A DNA stretch of 64,000 nt from Corallochytrium limacisporum (Eukaryota > Opisthokonta). The translations under genes and the position numbers were made by a program. The stretch covers positions 47,442 to 111,441 of the forward strand of contig PDIP01000016.1 in the NCBI GenBank assembly GCA_002811645.1, in the 5' to 3' direction. Below the pieces are notes generated by a model. The model was given only the letters and a program-made list of their open reading frames with translations. It ran no database searches and was not told where the DNA came from. The first letter of the stretch is position 1. Each line of letters opens with the position of its first letter. Positions 32,244-41,184 of this stretch are shown piece after piece.

Positions 32244-33652
32244 GGTTCTTCTTTATTTGTACACTATCCACGTACCAATCTGAAACAATTTGTTCTTCAA
32301 AACTCTGCTCACCTTCAGACCATGTCTATCTCTCTTTGGTTAATGGGACGTCCGACCAGCGAGTTCCAAGGGAGAAGTGTATTGACTGTTTGTGTACGTA
32401 TGCCTTACTTCTACAATACCTGATCGAGACAACGTTCTCACAAGGTGCTCGAAACGGCTGACCGAGACGCCAGTGGCCGACCGAGACGGGATTCCCCAAG
32501 CCATTCAAAACCGGGGACCAGCACTGGCCCAAACAAACACGGGGATAAAATAGAAACTAAGAGAACATAGTACTTGGCCAGCGTTGGCTACGCTCACACG
32601 CATGCTGAGTATTGTGGGCTGGGTGCGTGGTGGGACGGGGGCTGTCTGATGCAGTGGCAGGCAGACTAAGGCCCCGCTGTTGTGCCTTTTTGGTAACTTC
32701 CCTCATTTCCACGGAGTGTCCAACAAGGCCCCCCCCCGGAGCGGGTTTGGGGGGTGGTGGGGAAGTTCGGGAATTACGTGTTTGCCAATCCAGTCCCGGG
32801 TGTAAAATAGGCCCGAAAATAGCTGCCTGGGGTGGAGGGACGTGGCGACGTCCGGCGAACGTTGTGAAGACTGGGAACCGAGACGTTGATAGATGCACGC
32901 CTTGAGCATCGACAAGATATCGTTCTATTGTTTGGTCAAAGAGGACAAATGGTTGAGCACGAGTGATGATAATGTGTGGATGATATAAAAAGAGGAGATC
33001 AAAGGTGCCTTTCCTTTCTTTTCGTCCGTCGTTTGCGTTCATTCTGTTGGCCCTTACGAGTGGAGCTACATTGACATGTTTGAATGATTATGAGATATGA
33101 TGCTTGTCCCAACTGACACAGTAAGGTAACATAGAAAGGCACAGACAACCACCATACGGCTTTTGAGATATCGAACTTAGTAAGAGAAAAGTATTGAAAG
33201 AGGGGAGACAGGTCTTTGTTGTTGGAAGGAAAGGAAGACAAGTTGCCGTGAGTTGTCCGGTAGGCCTCGGGCTCTACATTGAATGTGCGCTTCACCATTT
33301 CCTGATACAGTTGAGAAACGAATGAAAACAAGACCGAGAAGAGAAGGAAAGGACTTGGGGGTCATCGAAATGTGAAAGACTAGGGAGGTGAAGAAGGTCC
33401 TGACGAGTTGTTGAGATTGAGAGAATCAGAGATGAAGTTAGAGGGATGACAGGACAATGCAAAATCGAATGTTGGGTGACACCTGTTGATCTTGACGATG
33501 TTGCGGCAGCCAGTACAACGCAAACGCCGAATAGGATCAACAGCAATACCCCTAAACAAAGGGGGGACGAAAGGGCACAGCAAACCGAATTTTGCCGCAC
33601 TTCCGTAAAATGGGTCCTCCAAATTGTGAGAATATGAGATGCCCCACTGAAT
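32244..33652. promoter_or_regulatory. Promoter region of ER DnaJ gene and Cdc20 3' flank
   Basis: It contains C9 at 32729-32737 inside a G/C-rich block, and the element CCCGGGTGTAAAATAGG at 32797-32813, which recurs at about 35954. A 99-codon minus-strand frame (listed separately) lies in its right part. No other gene is seen. Confidence 0.4.
32999..33298 (-). CDS. Possible small membrane protein (weak)
   Basis: 99 codons from ATG 33298, which is preceded by an in-frame open stretch without an ATG. It has a polar N-half (NVEPEAYRTTHGNLSSF), one hydrophobic block at about 50-76 (AVWWLSVPFYVTLLCQLG, then ASYLIII), and a very basic Lys/Arg tail. No family is recognised. It lies 355 bp beyond the Cdc20 stop on the same strand and could just be 3'-UTR sequence open by chance. 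Confidence 0.18.
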   Translation of the reverse strand: MVKRTFNVEPEAYRTTHGNLSSFPSNNKDLSPLFQYFSLTKFDISKAVWWLSVPFYVTLLCQLGQASYLIIIQTCQCSSTRKGQQNERKRRTKRKERHL

Positions 33653-35299
33653 TCAGCGGATCATTCCGGCACGGAAACCAGAGCTGGCATTCTGTCCCAT
33701 GCTGCCGAGGTTAATGGATCCCATTTCCTTCTTACCCTCGCTGGCGAAGCATTTCCAGAAGCGCAGGGTCTCGTCACCTGCGGCACTGCAAACGGTCTGT
33801 CCATCCGGGGATATGGCCATGTGCAGAACACGCGAAGTGTGACCTGTCAGCTCTGTGACCTTGGCCATGGAAGGATATTTCCAGATGCAGAGCTGATTCT
33901 GACTAAAACCGTGAGAGCTTACAATCTCACGATGCTCTGTATTCCACAGCAGCGAGCAAACCTGGCTCTTGGTGTCAATGGAATTCAGGCAGGTGCCATT
34001 CGTGGCATTCCAGAAGCGAATGTGACGGTCGGCAGTACCACCACCAGAAGCCAGTGTATTGGCGTTCCATGGGCACCACGCCAGGGCCTTGACGGCCGCA
34101 GTATGGTCTGAAAGAACGTGCCTGGCTGATGTACCCTCTCCGTCTCGCCGGCCGGCAGTAGTGCTAGCATCCCAAAGCATGAGCAAGTTATCATTGGCTC
34201 CTGATGCCAACATGGACCCATCTGGGCTCCACTTCAAGCCACAGATCTCTTGCTCATGGCCAGTTAGAGTGGCTGTGTGATGCTCACGGGCACGGACGTC
34301 ATGATGGTGTATGTTACCACTACGACTGCCGCTGCTTAGGATGTGACGGTTCCAGCTCATGGCTCCTACACGGGCTGTATGACCCTTCATGGAGCGCATC
34401 ATGCGCTGTTTCTCTACGTCCCACAGCTGCACTTCACCGCCGTCAGTACCGACAGCGAGGTACGAGCCTTTTTGAATCCAGCTCACGCTAGATACGTAGG
34501 CATCATCTCCACCGTTTTCTACGTCCATGAGATGTTGGATGGCACCTGTGCCGGCATTCCAAATGTAGACGCTGGGTCCAAGGGCTACCGCAAGGAGATT
34601 GCTTGCATTCCAGTCCAGCAGATTCAGATAGTAATCATCCATCAGCTCCGGCGCATCAAGAATGCGATCCGGTGCCTGGGGAATAATACGATTACTTTTG
34701 CGGGTACGATTAGCGCCGCTGACTGAGCGACCAGAATAAAGCACCCGGAGGTTGTTTTGGTGTTCCATGGAAGGCAGGGGTGCCTTCTGTGTGTACGTCA
34801 GAATCTTGGAAGATTTTGTTCCCGGACGGAAGAGAGCCTCTTCGGCACTGCGGCTGTAGGCCTGCTTCGATGGTGATCCGCAGGTGCAGTACGCATTTCG
34901 ACAGATGCAATCTTCAGGATCCCGGTCCAATTCGGTGTCCCGGCTTGAGTCCGCGCGATCAGACCCATTTCCGTCCGCTCCTGCGCTACCTTTCGGAGCC
35001 TTGGACGGACTTCCCTTCTTGCTGACTAAATGATGGTGTCCAAGGTCAAAGTTCATGGCACCACGAGTGGGAATGAAGCGATCACGGTCGCGATCACCTG
35101 GACCTGACATGTTTTCGTCATTGCTCGCGGGACCACCAAGCTTTGGCCCCCTCTGCTTGCGTAGAGGAGTGTTGTGTGCGGATCCTCGAGTCAACACTTT
35201 CTTGCGAAGTGTGGGAGGACCGTTTGCTCCACCGCTGGCATTCAACCTGGAAGGAGTACCTAGCAGGGGAGCCCTACTAGTTGTGTGTTCTATTGACAT
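33653..35299 (-). CDS. CDC20: APC/C activator Cdc20 (Fizzy)
   Basis: 548 residues from ATG 35299. The N-terminal regulatory part has a C-box DRFIPTR at 73-79 and a Mad2-interaction-like KILTYTQKAP at 165-174. Several S/TP sites (TPSR, TPLR, SPSK) suit CDK control. Seven WD40 repeats follow from about 225 (YYLNLLDWNASNLLAVALGP, WNRHILSSGSRSGNIHHHD, KSQVCSLLWNTEHREIVSSHG). The C-terminal Met-Ile-Arg supplies the IR tail that docks on APC/C. IHHHDVR and the QNQLCIWKYP repeat favour Cdc20 over Cdh1. A cysteine cluster C131-x-C133...C138-x-C140 between C-box and Mad2 motif is unusual. No KEN box is seen. Role: ubiquitin-ligase activation at anaphase and spindle-checkpoint target. Confidence 0.96.
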   Translation of the reverse strand: MSIEHTTSRAPLLGTPSRLNASGGANGPPTLRKKVLTRGSAHNTPLRKQRGPKLGGPASNDENMSGPGDRDRDRFIPTRGAMNFDLGHHHLVSKKGSPSKAPKGSAGADGNGSDRADSSRDTELDRDPEDCICRNAYCTCGSPSKQAYSRSAEEALFRPGTKSSKILTYTQKAPLPSMEHQNNLRVLYSGRSVSGANRTRKSNRIIPQAPDRILDAPELMDDYYLNLLDWNASNLLAVALGPSVYIWNAGTGAIQHLMDVENGGDDAYVSSVSWIQKGSYLAVGTDGGEVQLWDVEKQRMMRSMKGHTARVGAMSWNRHILSSGSRSGNIHHHDVRAREHHTATLTGHEQEICGLKWSPDGSMLASGANDNLLMLWDASTTAGRRDGEGTSARHVLSDHTAAVKALAWCPWNANTLASGGGTADRHIRFWNATNGTCLNSIDTKSQVCSLLWNTEHREIVSSHGFSQNQLCIWKYPSMAKVTELTGHTSRVLHMAISPDGQTVCSAAGDETLRFWKCFASEGKKEMGSINLGSMGQNASSGFRAGMIR

Positions 35300-35590
35300 C
35301 TGTGCCTTAGGAGATCTTGTGCCTCTTCAAAGGACGACTATTGGTTACAATAAATGTTCCGCTTATAGGATTGGCTATACACCGGATTGTTTGGATGCTA
35401 AGTTTTGTTCTTATCTATGCTTGAAATGGAATCAACTGCTCTGGTAGCCTGAAATTTAATCATTGAAGTAGGTTGCGGTAACCAATACTTGATTGTGCGG
35501 CTGCAGAAAGCCAGTATGCCTTACGCATAGTCACACAGCTTGAAGATAGAACAGTCAGTTCCACAACAACTCCCATCAAACCATTGAAGA

Positions 35591-35785
35591 ATGGAGACAA
35601 CCAAACCAAGAGAGCTACGGACGCGAGGTTCTCGCCTCGGTACAGTCAGGGTCTCGTCTATGTTGGTCTTTCCAGCAGTCTTGGCGTTTATGGCCCTTCA
35701 CTTGTTGTGCACCCAGTGGACGACCCTTATGTGGTTCTCCAGTAAAATTCTTGGACATTTAGTGAAACCGGTTTACAATTTTTAA
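35591..35785 (+). CDS. Small hydrophobic protein, 64 residues
   Basis: 64 residues from ATG 35591. A basic N-tail (RELRTRGSRLGTVR) precedes a hydrophobic stretch at about 22-44 (SSMLVFPAVLAFMALHLL), with a second, amphipathic segment to the C-terminus. The layout of a small membrane subunit, a positive N-tail and a compact divergent promoter shared with Cdc20 (291 bp between starts) support a real gene. I do not recognise the family. Chance openness is possible at this length. Confidence 0.4.
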   Translation: METTKPRELRTRGSRLGTVRVSSMLVFPAVLAFMALHLLCTQWTTLMWFSSKILGHLVKPVYNF

Positions 35786-36141
35786 ACTTTCCCCGCCTAC
35801 CCCTTCACTATCAAGTTTATATGGATTTTATTTCACCTGGCCCTCGCACCGGTGCGCTCACAAAAAAACCAAACTTGGCGACCTGCCCCGGGGGGGGGTC
35901 GGTTTCCCTCTTCCCCACGGTTCTCCATTGGCACGAGCCTCACCATCTCTCTCCCGGGTAAAAATAGACCCCGAACCGTCCTGCCCAAAAATTCAACTCC
36001 GGATCGGAACTCGTATGGAATGTCCGTTACGTAACACTGGCTTATGTGTTTATGGCTTAAATATTTCAATGACAGCAAAGTTGTATGTGGAAAATAGTAA
36101 AAGGTTCTCAGTATCTGTGTAAGAGCATGGCTTCTCAACCT
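35786..36141. other. 3' flank with G9 tract and shared element
   Basis: It contains nine G at 35890-35898 and CCCGGGTAAAAATAGACC at 35954-35971, similar to the element at 32797. No gene is seen. Confidence 0.4.
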
Positions 36142-37752
36142 TCAACGGAGCATCCGCCTGACACCGAACGCGAGCCCGACAGCAATGCCTGCACCGACGA
36201 GAAGGACCATCAGAGGCTGAGGGATTAATCCTTTGGGACTAGCATACTCAATGTCTCCGTGCTCTTCCCTACGGATCACCTCTTTCATGTCCTCTGCACT
36301 AATGGCCCCCACTCGCAGGCAGCGAGTCGGGTTCTTCATGAGCTCGGCCAGCTGCGGAGGCAGAGGTACGTGTTCTCCAGGGATGGCACGCTCAGTGGCC
36401 TCTTGAAACTTTCCGGGGTGCGCAGTCAGCAGAGTACAAATAGGTTGTCCACCATGGCTACCTCCGTTAGTGGTTCCGTTGGAGGTGCCATCTCGGCGTT
36501 CTTGGTACTTCTCTGTGGCATAAACACCAATCGCAGAGTGCGGACACAGTAGATACCCGGCCTCGCGGTAGTAGCGACGGATGGTCTTGACAATTTCGTT
36601 GGTGTTGGCGTTGAACGAGTCAAACTCGGACTGAGCACGCTGCAGCTGCTGCGGCGTAACTGTCAGGCGTCCCGTGGCCTTGAAAATGTCCATGAGTTCC
36701 TTCAGCTGTGCACTGTCATGGTCGCATAACATGTACAGGTACCGCTCAAAATTGGAAGAGATGCTAATATCCATGGCGGGTGCAAGGGACGGCACTACTT
36801 TCTTGATGCTGTAGTCACCGGCACTGAACATACGATGTAGGATGTCGTTGTGATTGGTGGCCACAATCAGACGACTTATCGGAAGACCCATCTGCTTGGC
36901 ATAGTAACCTGCTAGAACATCGCCGAAATTTCCTGTCGGCACCGTGAAAACAACAGGGTTGCCAAACTGTACGTCTCCGCTGTCGCACATTTGGTTGTAA
37001 GCATGGAAGTAGTATACAATTTGGGCCAGAATGCGAGCCCAGTTAATGCTATTGACGGCACCGAGATTTTGGGACCGCTTGAAATCAAGATCACCAAAGA
37101 GTTCCTTGACAATGTTCTGACAGTCATCAAAGATGCCGTCGATGCCAATATTGTGAATGTTGTCGTCCAGGACGGTAGTCATCTGACGCTCCTGGATCGG
37201 TGCAACTCGACCAGATGGGTGCAACATGTAGACATCAATGTTTTCCTTACCGCGCACACCATAAATTGCTGCACTACCAGTGTCTCCGGAAGTGGCGCCT
37301 ACAATTGTCATGTGTCTGCCCGGGTGGCGCTTGAGCAGGTACTCAAACAGAGATCCTAGGAATTGCAGAGCGACGTCTTTGAAGGCAAACGTTGGTCCAT
37401 GGAACAATTCCAGTACAATTTGATCATCGGCAGGACGGCGATGGTTTCCCTTGCGTTTGAGGCCCGAAACGTGTTTCACAGGTGTCACGAGCTTGGAGCG
37501 GAAGGTACTGTAGGACTTTTGAGCAAGGTGCGCCAAGTCAGCAGTTGGGATCTCTTCCTCAGAGATATACTTGCGCCAGATCTTAACAGCCAGATCTTGG
37601 AAACAAAGACCGCGCCAGGCAGTCAGCTCCTCATATGAAACAGAAGGAATAGATTCCGGCACATAGAGTCCGCCATCGTCGCAGAGACCTTCCAGCACCA
37701 CCTCTTCAAAGGTACGGCCAGCGGATCCACCCCGAGTACTACAGTAACGCAT
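36142..37752 (-). CDS. THR4: Threonine synthase with C-terminal membrane anchor
   Basis: 536 residues from ATG 37752. It starts MRYCSTRGG, the conserved start of fungal/bacterial class II threonine synthases. The PLP lysine is K125 in FHGPTFAFKDVALQFL, with SGDTGSAAIYG and FTVPTGNFGDVLAGYYAK (phosphate-binding and substrate loops) downstream. It converts O-phosphohomoserine to threonine. The last 22 residues (515-536, LMVLLVGAGIAVGLAFGVRR) form a clean hydrophobic helix ending in basic residues, like a tail anchor of the mitochondrial outer membrane or peroxisome/ER. It follows an otherwise complete enzyme (yeast Thr4 is 514 residues) and is not a feature I know from this family. The C-terminal frame is intact and ends in a stop, with no sign of an indel. 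Confidence 0.95.
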   Translation of the reverse strand: MRYCSTRGGSAGRTFEEVVLEGLCDDGGLYVPESIPSVSYEELTAWRGLCFQDLAVKIWRKYISEEEIPTADLAHLAQKSYSTFRSKLVTPVKHVSGLKRKGNHRRPADDQIVLELFHGPTFAFKDVALQFLGSLFEYLLKRHPGRHMTIVGATSGDTGSAAIYGVRGKENIDVYMLHPSGRVAPIQERQMTTVLDDNIHNIGIDGIFDDCQNIVKELFGDLDFKRSQNLGAVNSINWARILAQIVYYFHAYNQMCDSGDVQFGNPVVFTVPTGNFGDVLAGYYAKQMGLPISRLIVATNHNDILHRMFSAGDYSIKKVVPSLAPAMDISISSNFERYLYMLCDHDSAQLKELMDIFKATGRLTVTPQQLQRAQSEFDSFNANTNEIVKTIRRYYREAGYLLCPHSAIGVYATEKYQERRDGTSNGTTNGGSHGGQPICTLLTAHPGKFQEATERAIPGEHVPLPPQLAELMKNPTRCLRVGAISAEDMKEVIRREEHGDIEYASPKGLIPQPLMVLLVGAGIAVGLAFGVRRMLR

Positions 37753-38779
37753 GGCTTGATTTGTAAGTTCCTTCTTTAAGTTATGCAGTGAACAAATTTA
37801 CCAACCCTATTAAAAACACTTTGAGGTCGACACTGTCTACAGGAACGACACTGTCTACAGGAACATACTTTACCGTCAGCAAAATTCCGGTCCGGTGTTT
37901 GTTATTGAATGGAGACTTCTTCCAGGGTCACTCCGAACAAATCCATTTCATTAGCACATATGATCTCCCATGTTGTAGGAGTTCTATAATAAAGTACCCT
38001 ATTTACTGGTGTGCTCATCACGGAAGTGATAAAAAAAACAACATGGGGTACAGTGGGATTCTTCGGACCGACCCGTTCGGTGAAATGGACCCCCTGCTGG
38101 CCAACCCGCCCCACCTTCCCTTGCCCAACCCACCCACCACAAAACCACCCCTGGACCTCCACAGCACACGAGTGAGAGAGCCATTCGAATCCGTTCCTTC
38201 TACACATAACAATTCTTCGCTATGTGGTCGAGAGATGGGATAGCCATGCCCCGGGTCGGTGGCATAAGCGTCGGGCATGGACAACAATTTCTGAATTTTT
38301 CCAGGGCGGACAACATAGCCACAGCGGAGCGGTTACTTACAGGCGTCACTTTAAACAAATTGGTTTGTTCAGTATTGGAAACTCACATCTGCAGCTGCAG
38401 GCGAGGGCCATTTCGACTTTATCTGTTCGATATCCACGAAGGAAACGCTTCAGGACCCACTCCCGCACCCAAGCCCTACCATGCGTTTTTAAACAAAAAA
38501 TGAAACCCTAATAGTTTATGTAACTCTGAAACACTGTGGCTCTGAGATGTACGGGGCCGATGTGTTCTTAACCTAAGAGCGGTGAGGTGTAGTATGATAG
38601 ACCAAGGTGATGTCTGGAAACGAGCACCAGGTATCATACTCTTTGTGTTTCTTTACGACGTTGGCTTTGGAATTGTTCCTTTGGCAATCGTCCCTGCGAT
38701 GCTGCTACAGTTGTTCCTTACCCGCATTTTCAATCCGATGGTTTGTATGTGGAAGTGTATTTGCAGACACCCTTGCCGG
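37753..38779. other. Intergenic region, Thr4 promoter / glutaredoxin 3' flank
   Basis: No recognised gene. The plus-strand frame at 38594-38821 (76 codons from an ATG, hydrophobic) overlaps the 3' end of the glutaredoxin and is probably a shadow. A tandem copy of CACTGTCTACAGGAAC occurs near 37833-37864. A C-rich stretch lies at about 38100-38155. Confidence 0.4.
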
Positions 38780-39214
38780 TTACAAGTTGCTCTTCAGCAT
38801 AGTACTGAGTTGGCCATTTCGTGATGCAGCTTGGACATCACTGTTACCACCCAGGTGCTGACCGTTGATGAATACATTGGGCACCGTGCGCTGCCCGCTA
38901 ACCGTGGCCAAGTATGACTGAATGTCGCTGCCATGGGCCTCCTGATCGAGCTCCATGATATGAACGTCAGCATTAATCTTGGACAGAGTGCGTTTGGTCT
39001 CATCGCAGTAAGGACAGTAGCTCTTGGAGAAGACCATGACCTGCTTGTTCTTGATCAGGCCGTCGACTTCCTCCTTCAGAGGTCCTGAGATGGTGCTGGA
39101 CTGGCTGGCACCCATGCTGAAGAAACGTCCCGGTGCTGCGGTCGCAATCAAAGGGATTCTCAAAGTTCGGATAGTAGTCTGCTGGAAGATGTTTCCCCGC
39201 ATTACTGCAAGCAT
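38780..39214 (-). CDS. Mitochondrial dithiol glutaredoxin
   Basis: 144 residues from the first ATG (39214). The frame extends eight codons upstream without an ATG, and a second Met lies at residue 5. Residues 1-38 are basic, Ser/Thr-rich and lack acids (MLAVMRGNIFQQTTIRTLRI), a likely mitochondrial presequence. The Grx fold follows: VMVFSKSYCPYC with active site C67-P-Y-C70, the TVPNVFI cis-Pro loop, and the GG-NSD glutathione-binding motif. It reduces protein-glutathione mixed disulfides using GSH (class I). The gene may also produce a cytosolic form from the internal Met at MGASQSS. Confidence 0.93.
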   Translation of the reverse strand: MLAVMRGNIFQQTTIRTLRIPLIATAAPGRFFSMGASQSSTISGPLKEEVDGLIKNKQVMVFSKSYCPYCDETKRTLSKINADVHIMELDQEAHGSDIQSYLATVSGQRTVPNVFINGQHLGGNSDVQAASRNGQLSTMLKSNL

Positions 39215-40476
39215 ACCGCAAAAGTCAATTGTATGCAAGGCTGCTGGTGGTGTATCTGATAGCTTTACTATTGTGGAATAAATATGAGGGTAGTATTGAA
39301 GTAGTCCTCTTCTTCCTCATGTACCACACTGGTCCAGGTCATGCAGCAATAGTCATTTCATGCCCAGAACGGTCTAAAACGTTGCACGAGCGTTGTTGAA
39401 ACATGGTGTTCTGCAACGCTTCGCCGGCTTGCAGCGGCACCCACCATCCACGGGACCGGGTTGGACAGGCGTGCGGTGCTGACAACTAAGGACTAAGCAG
39501 CAGTTCATAGTAAATGTATGGGGCCATCAGAAGATAGGCCCGGGGAAGTACGCGTCTCCAAATTTTCTTCATGCAAAGGAGGAAGTTGGACGATTCGTGA
39601 AGGACCAGCAACACATTTACTATGCAACTCTTGAACGGCGTCCTCCCCCCGCGGGGGGGGGGGGCCAACTCTCATGACCGTCGCCGAACATGGGCACACA
39701 AGCCGAAGCCAGGACATGAGCAGGATATTTTTAACCGGAGATCGAATCAACACAACTTTTGTACTATATTAGAGTGTGCGAGGTCAGCTGTATTTCAAAA
39801 ATACGGGATTTGTGAACTTTCCAGTACCGTGCCACCTGTGGGCCAGAAATTTTTCCATTACTATTTGTTTCTCTAACAAATTCGAGGGGAAAGAGCAGCT
39901 GTCCAATCAGTTTTGCGACCTATATTGATATATGATATACGGATATTATCTATGAACACTGCGGGATGGAGAACCAAAAGTATTCAAAAGTCCAATCCAC
40001 AGAGGCCTCCCCTCCCTCACGAGAGTGGGCGGAAGGGTAAGCGAACTTGGGAACGACGGCCAATTGATTGCGGGTCTGGTTTGGTCTACCGTGTTTCCCA
40101 CAGAGGGACGTTCCGCCCAAGCAGTACCTGGTGAAGAGTGAACCATGGACCCTGAGTCTTACGCTCTACTAGAGACCCTCTCTGTGCTCGTGTCTTCTCA
40201 CACTCACAAGAAGGAACACTGCACGTATGCGGTTCTCCTCCCGTGCAAGTTACCTATACATCTCCAGGGTTGCCATCTATGGGCGGACGAAACTAGTTGC
40301 TTACTATGTGCACGCATTGCCTATGGTGTTCTTCCATTCGATATATTTGAATACGAATGAAACTATTTTGGAATCGTGCGTCACAGAGTGAGGTGAACGT
40401 TGGAGAATGGCGATCAGTCACACAGACAAGGCAACGATAGAAAGGACTAAACAACTTTGCTAACAAGCAATAGACC
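39215..40476. promoter_or_regulatory. Divergent promoter region, glutaredoxin / methylmalonyl-CoA epimerase
   Basis: It contains a C6-GC-G12 block at 39645-39664 (G12 at 39653-39664), 439 bp upstream of the glutaredoxin ATG. No gene is seen. Open frames on both strands show no domains. Confidence 0.4.
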
Positions 40477-40971
40477 ATGTTCCGCCAGTTTGCTACCGGA
40501 GCCCTGCGCAACAGCGCTGCCCTTGCTTCCCGCCGTACTATGAGCACCGAGGCTGTTCCCAGTGAACTGTGGAAGCTTGGAAGGCTTAACCATGTCGCTA
40601 TTGCTGTGCCGAACATGGAAAAGGCCACGGCATTCTACAGGGATATTCTTGGAGCCAAAGTTTCGGCCCCTGAGGACTTGCCGGCGCATGGTGTAACCAC
40701 GGTCTTTGTGGAGCTGGACAATACCAAGTTTGAGCTCCTGCACCCCTTCGGAGAGAACTCCCCGATCGCCAACTTCTTAAAGAAGAACGCTGACGGCGGT
40801 ATTCACCACGTCTGCATTGAGGTCGATGACATCCACAAGGCTGTTGATGCCGTGACAAAGAACATTCGGGCTTTGAACAAGGAGCCTAAGATTGGTGCTC
40901 ACGGCAAACCGGTCGTTTTCCTGCACCCCAAGGACTGCAATGGTGTGCTGGTTGAGCTTGAGGAGGCCTAA
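40477..40971 (+). CDS. MCEE: Methylmalonyl-CoA epimerase (mitochondrial)
   Basis: 164 residues from ATG 40477. The presequence of about 25 residues (MFRQFATGALRNSAALASRR) is followed by a single VOC/glyoxalase-fold domain. LNHVAIAVPN, the ELLHPFGENSPIANFL segment, GGIHHVCIEVDDI and the end LVELEEA provide the expected divalent-metal ligands (H39, H111, E160). The short single-domain length equals MCEE and differs from glyoxalase I. It interconverts (2R)- and (2S)-methylmalonyl-CoA in propionate/odd-chain breakdown, between propionyl-CoA carboxylase and the B12-dependent mutase, neither of which is in this window. The pathway is absent in most dikaryotic fungi, so its presence helps place the organism. 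Confidence 0.94.
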   Translation: MFRQFATGALRNSAALASRRTMSTEAVPSELWKLGRLNHVAIAVPNMEKATAFYRDILGAKVSAPEDLPAHGVTTVFVELDNTKFELLHPFGENSPIANFLKKNADGGIHHVCIEVDDIHKAVDAVTKNIRALNKEPKIGAHGKPVVFLHPKDCNGVLVELEEA

Positions 40972-41184
40972 GTCGTCGCGATCTTGATTCAAAACCTGTT
41001 CTCGGTTTCCCATTTCGAAACTGAAGTTCCTTTTTCCTCCCACATCCAATATAGTTCCATTAGCAAATTTATACGACTCATCCAAAGTGCATCATGATCG
41101 TTTCCTATCGACTTCAACGATGTTTTGAATTCGTTTATTGGAAGCAGAGTGTGATCTGAGTTATGATCGGTCTAAAACTCCTTT

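Noticed and set aside
33298-33600. Minus-strand 102-codon frame with a signal-like LLLILFGVCVVLAAA
   Set aside because: It has no ATG and lies directly downstream of the Cdc20 stop, so it is more likely 3' flank.
38594-38821. 76-codon hydrophobic plus-strand frame
   Set aside because: It overlaps the 3' end of the glutaredoxin on the other strand and has no family or good start context.
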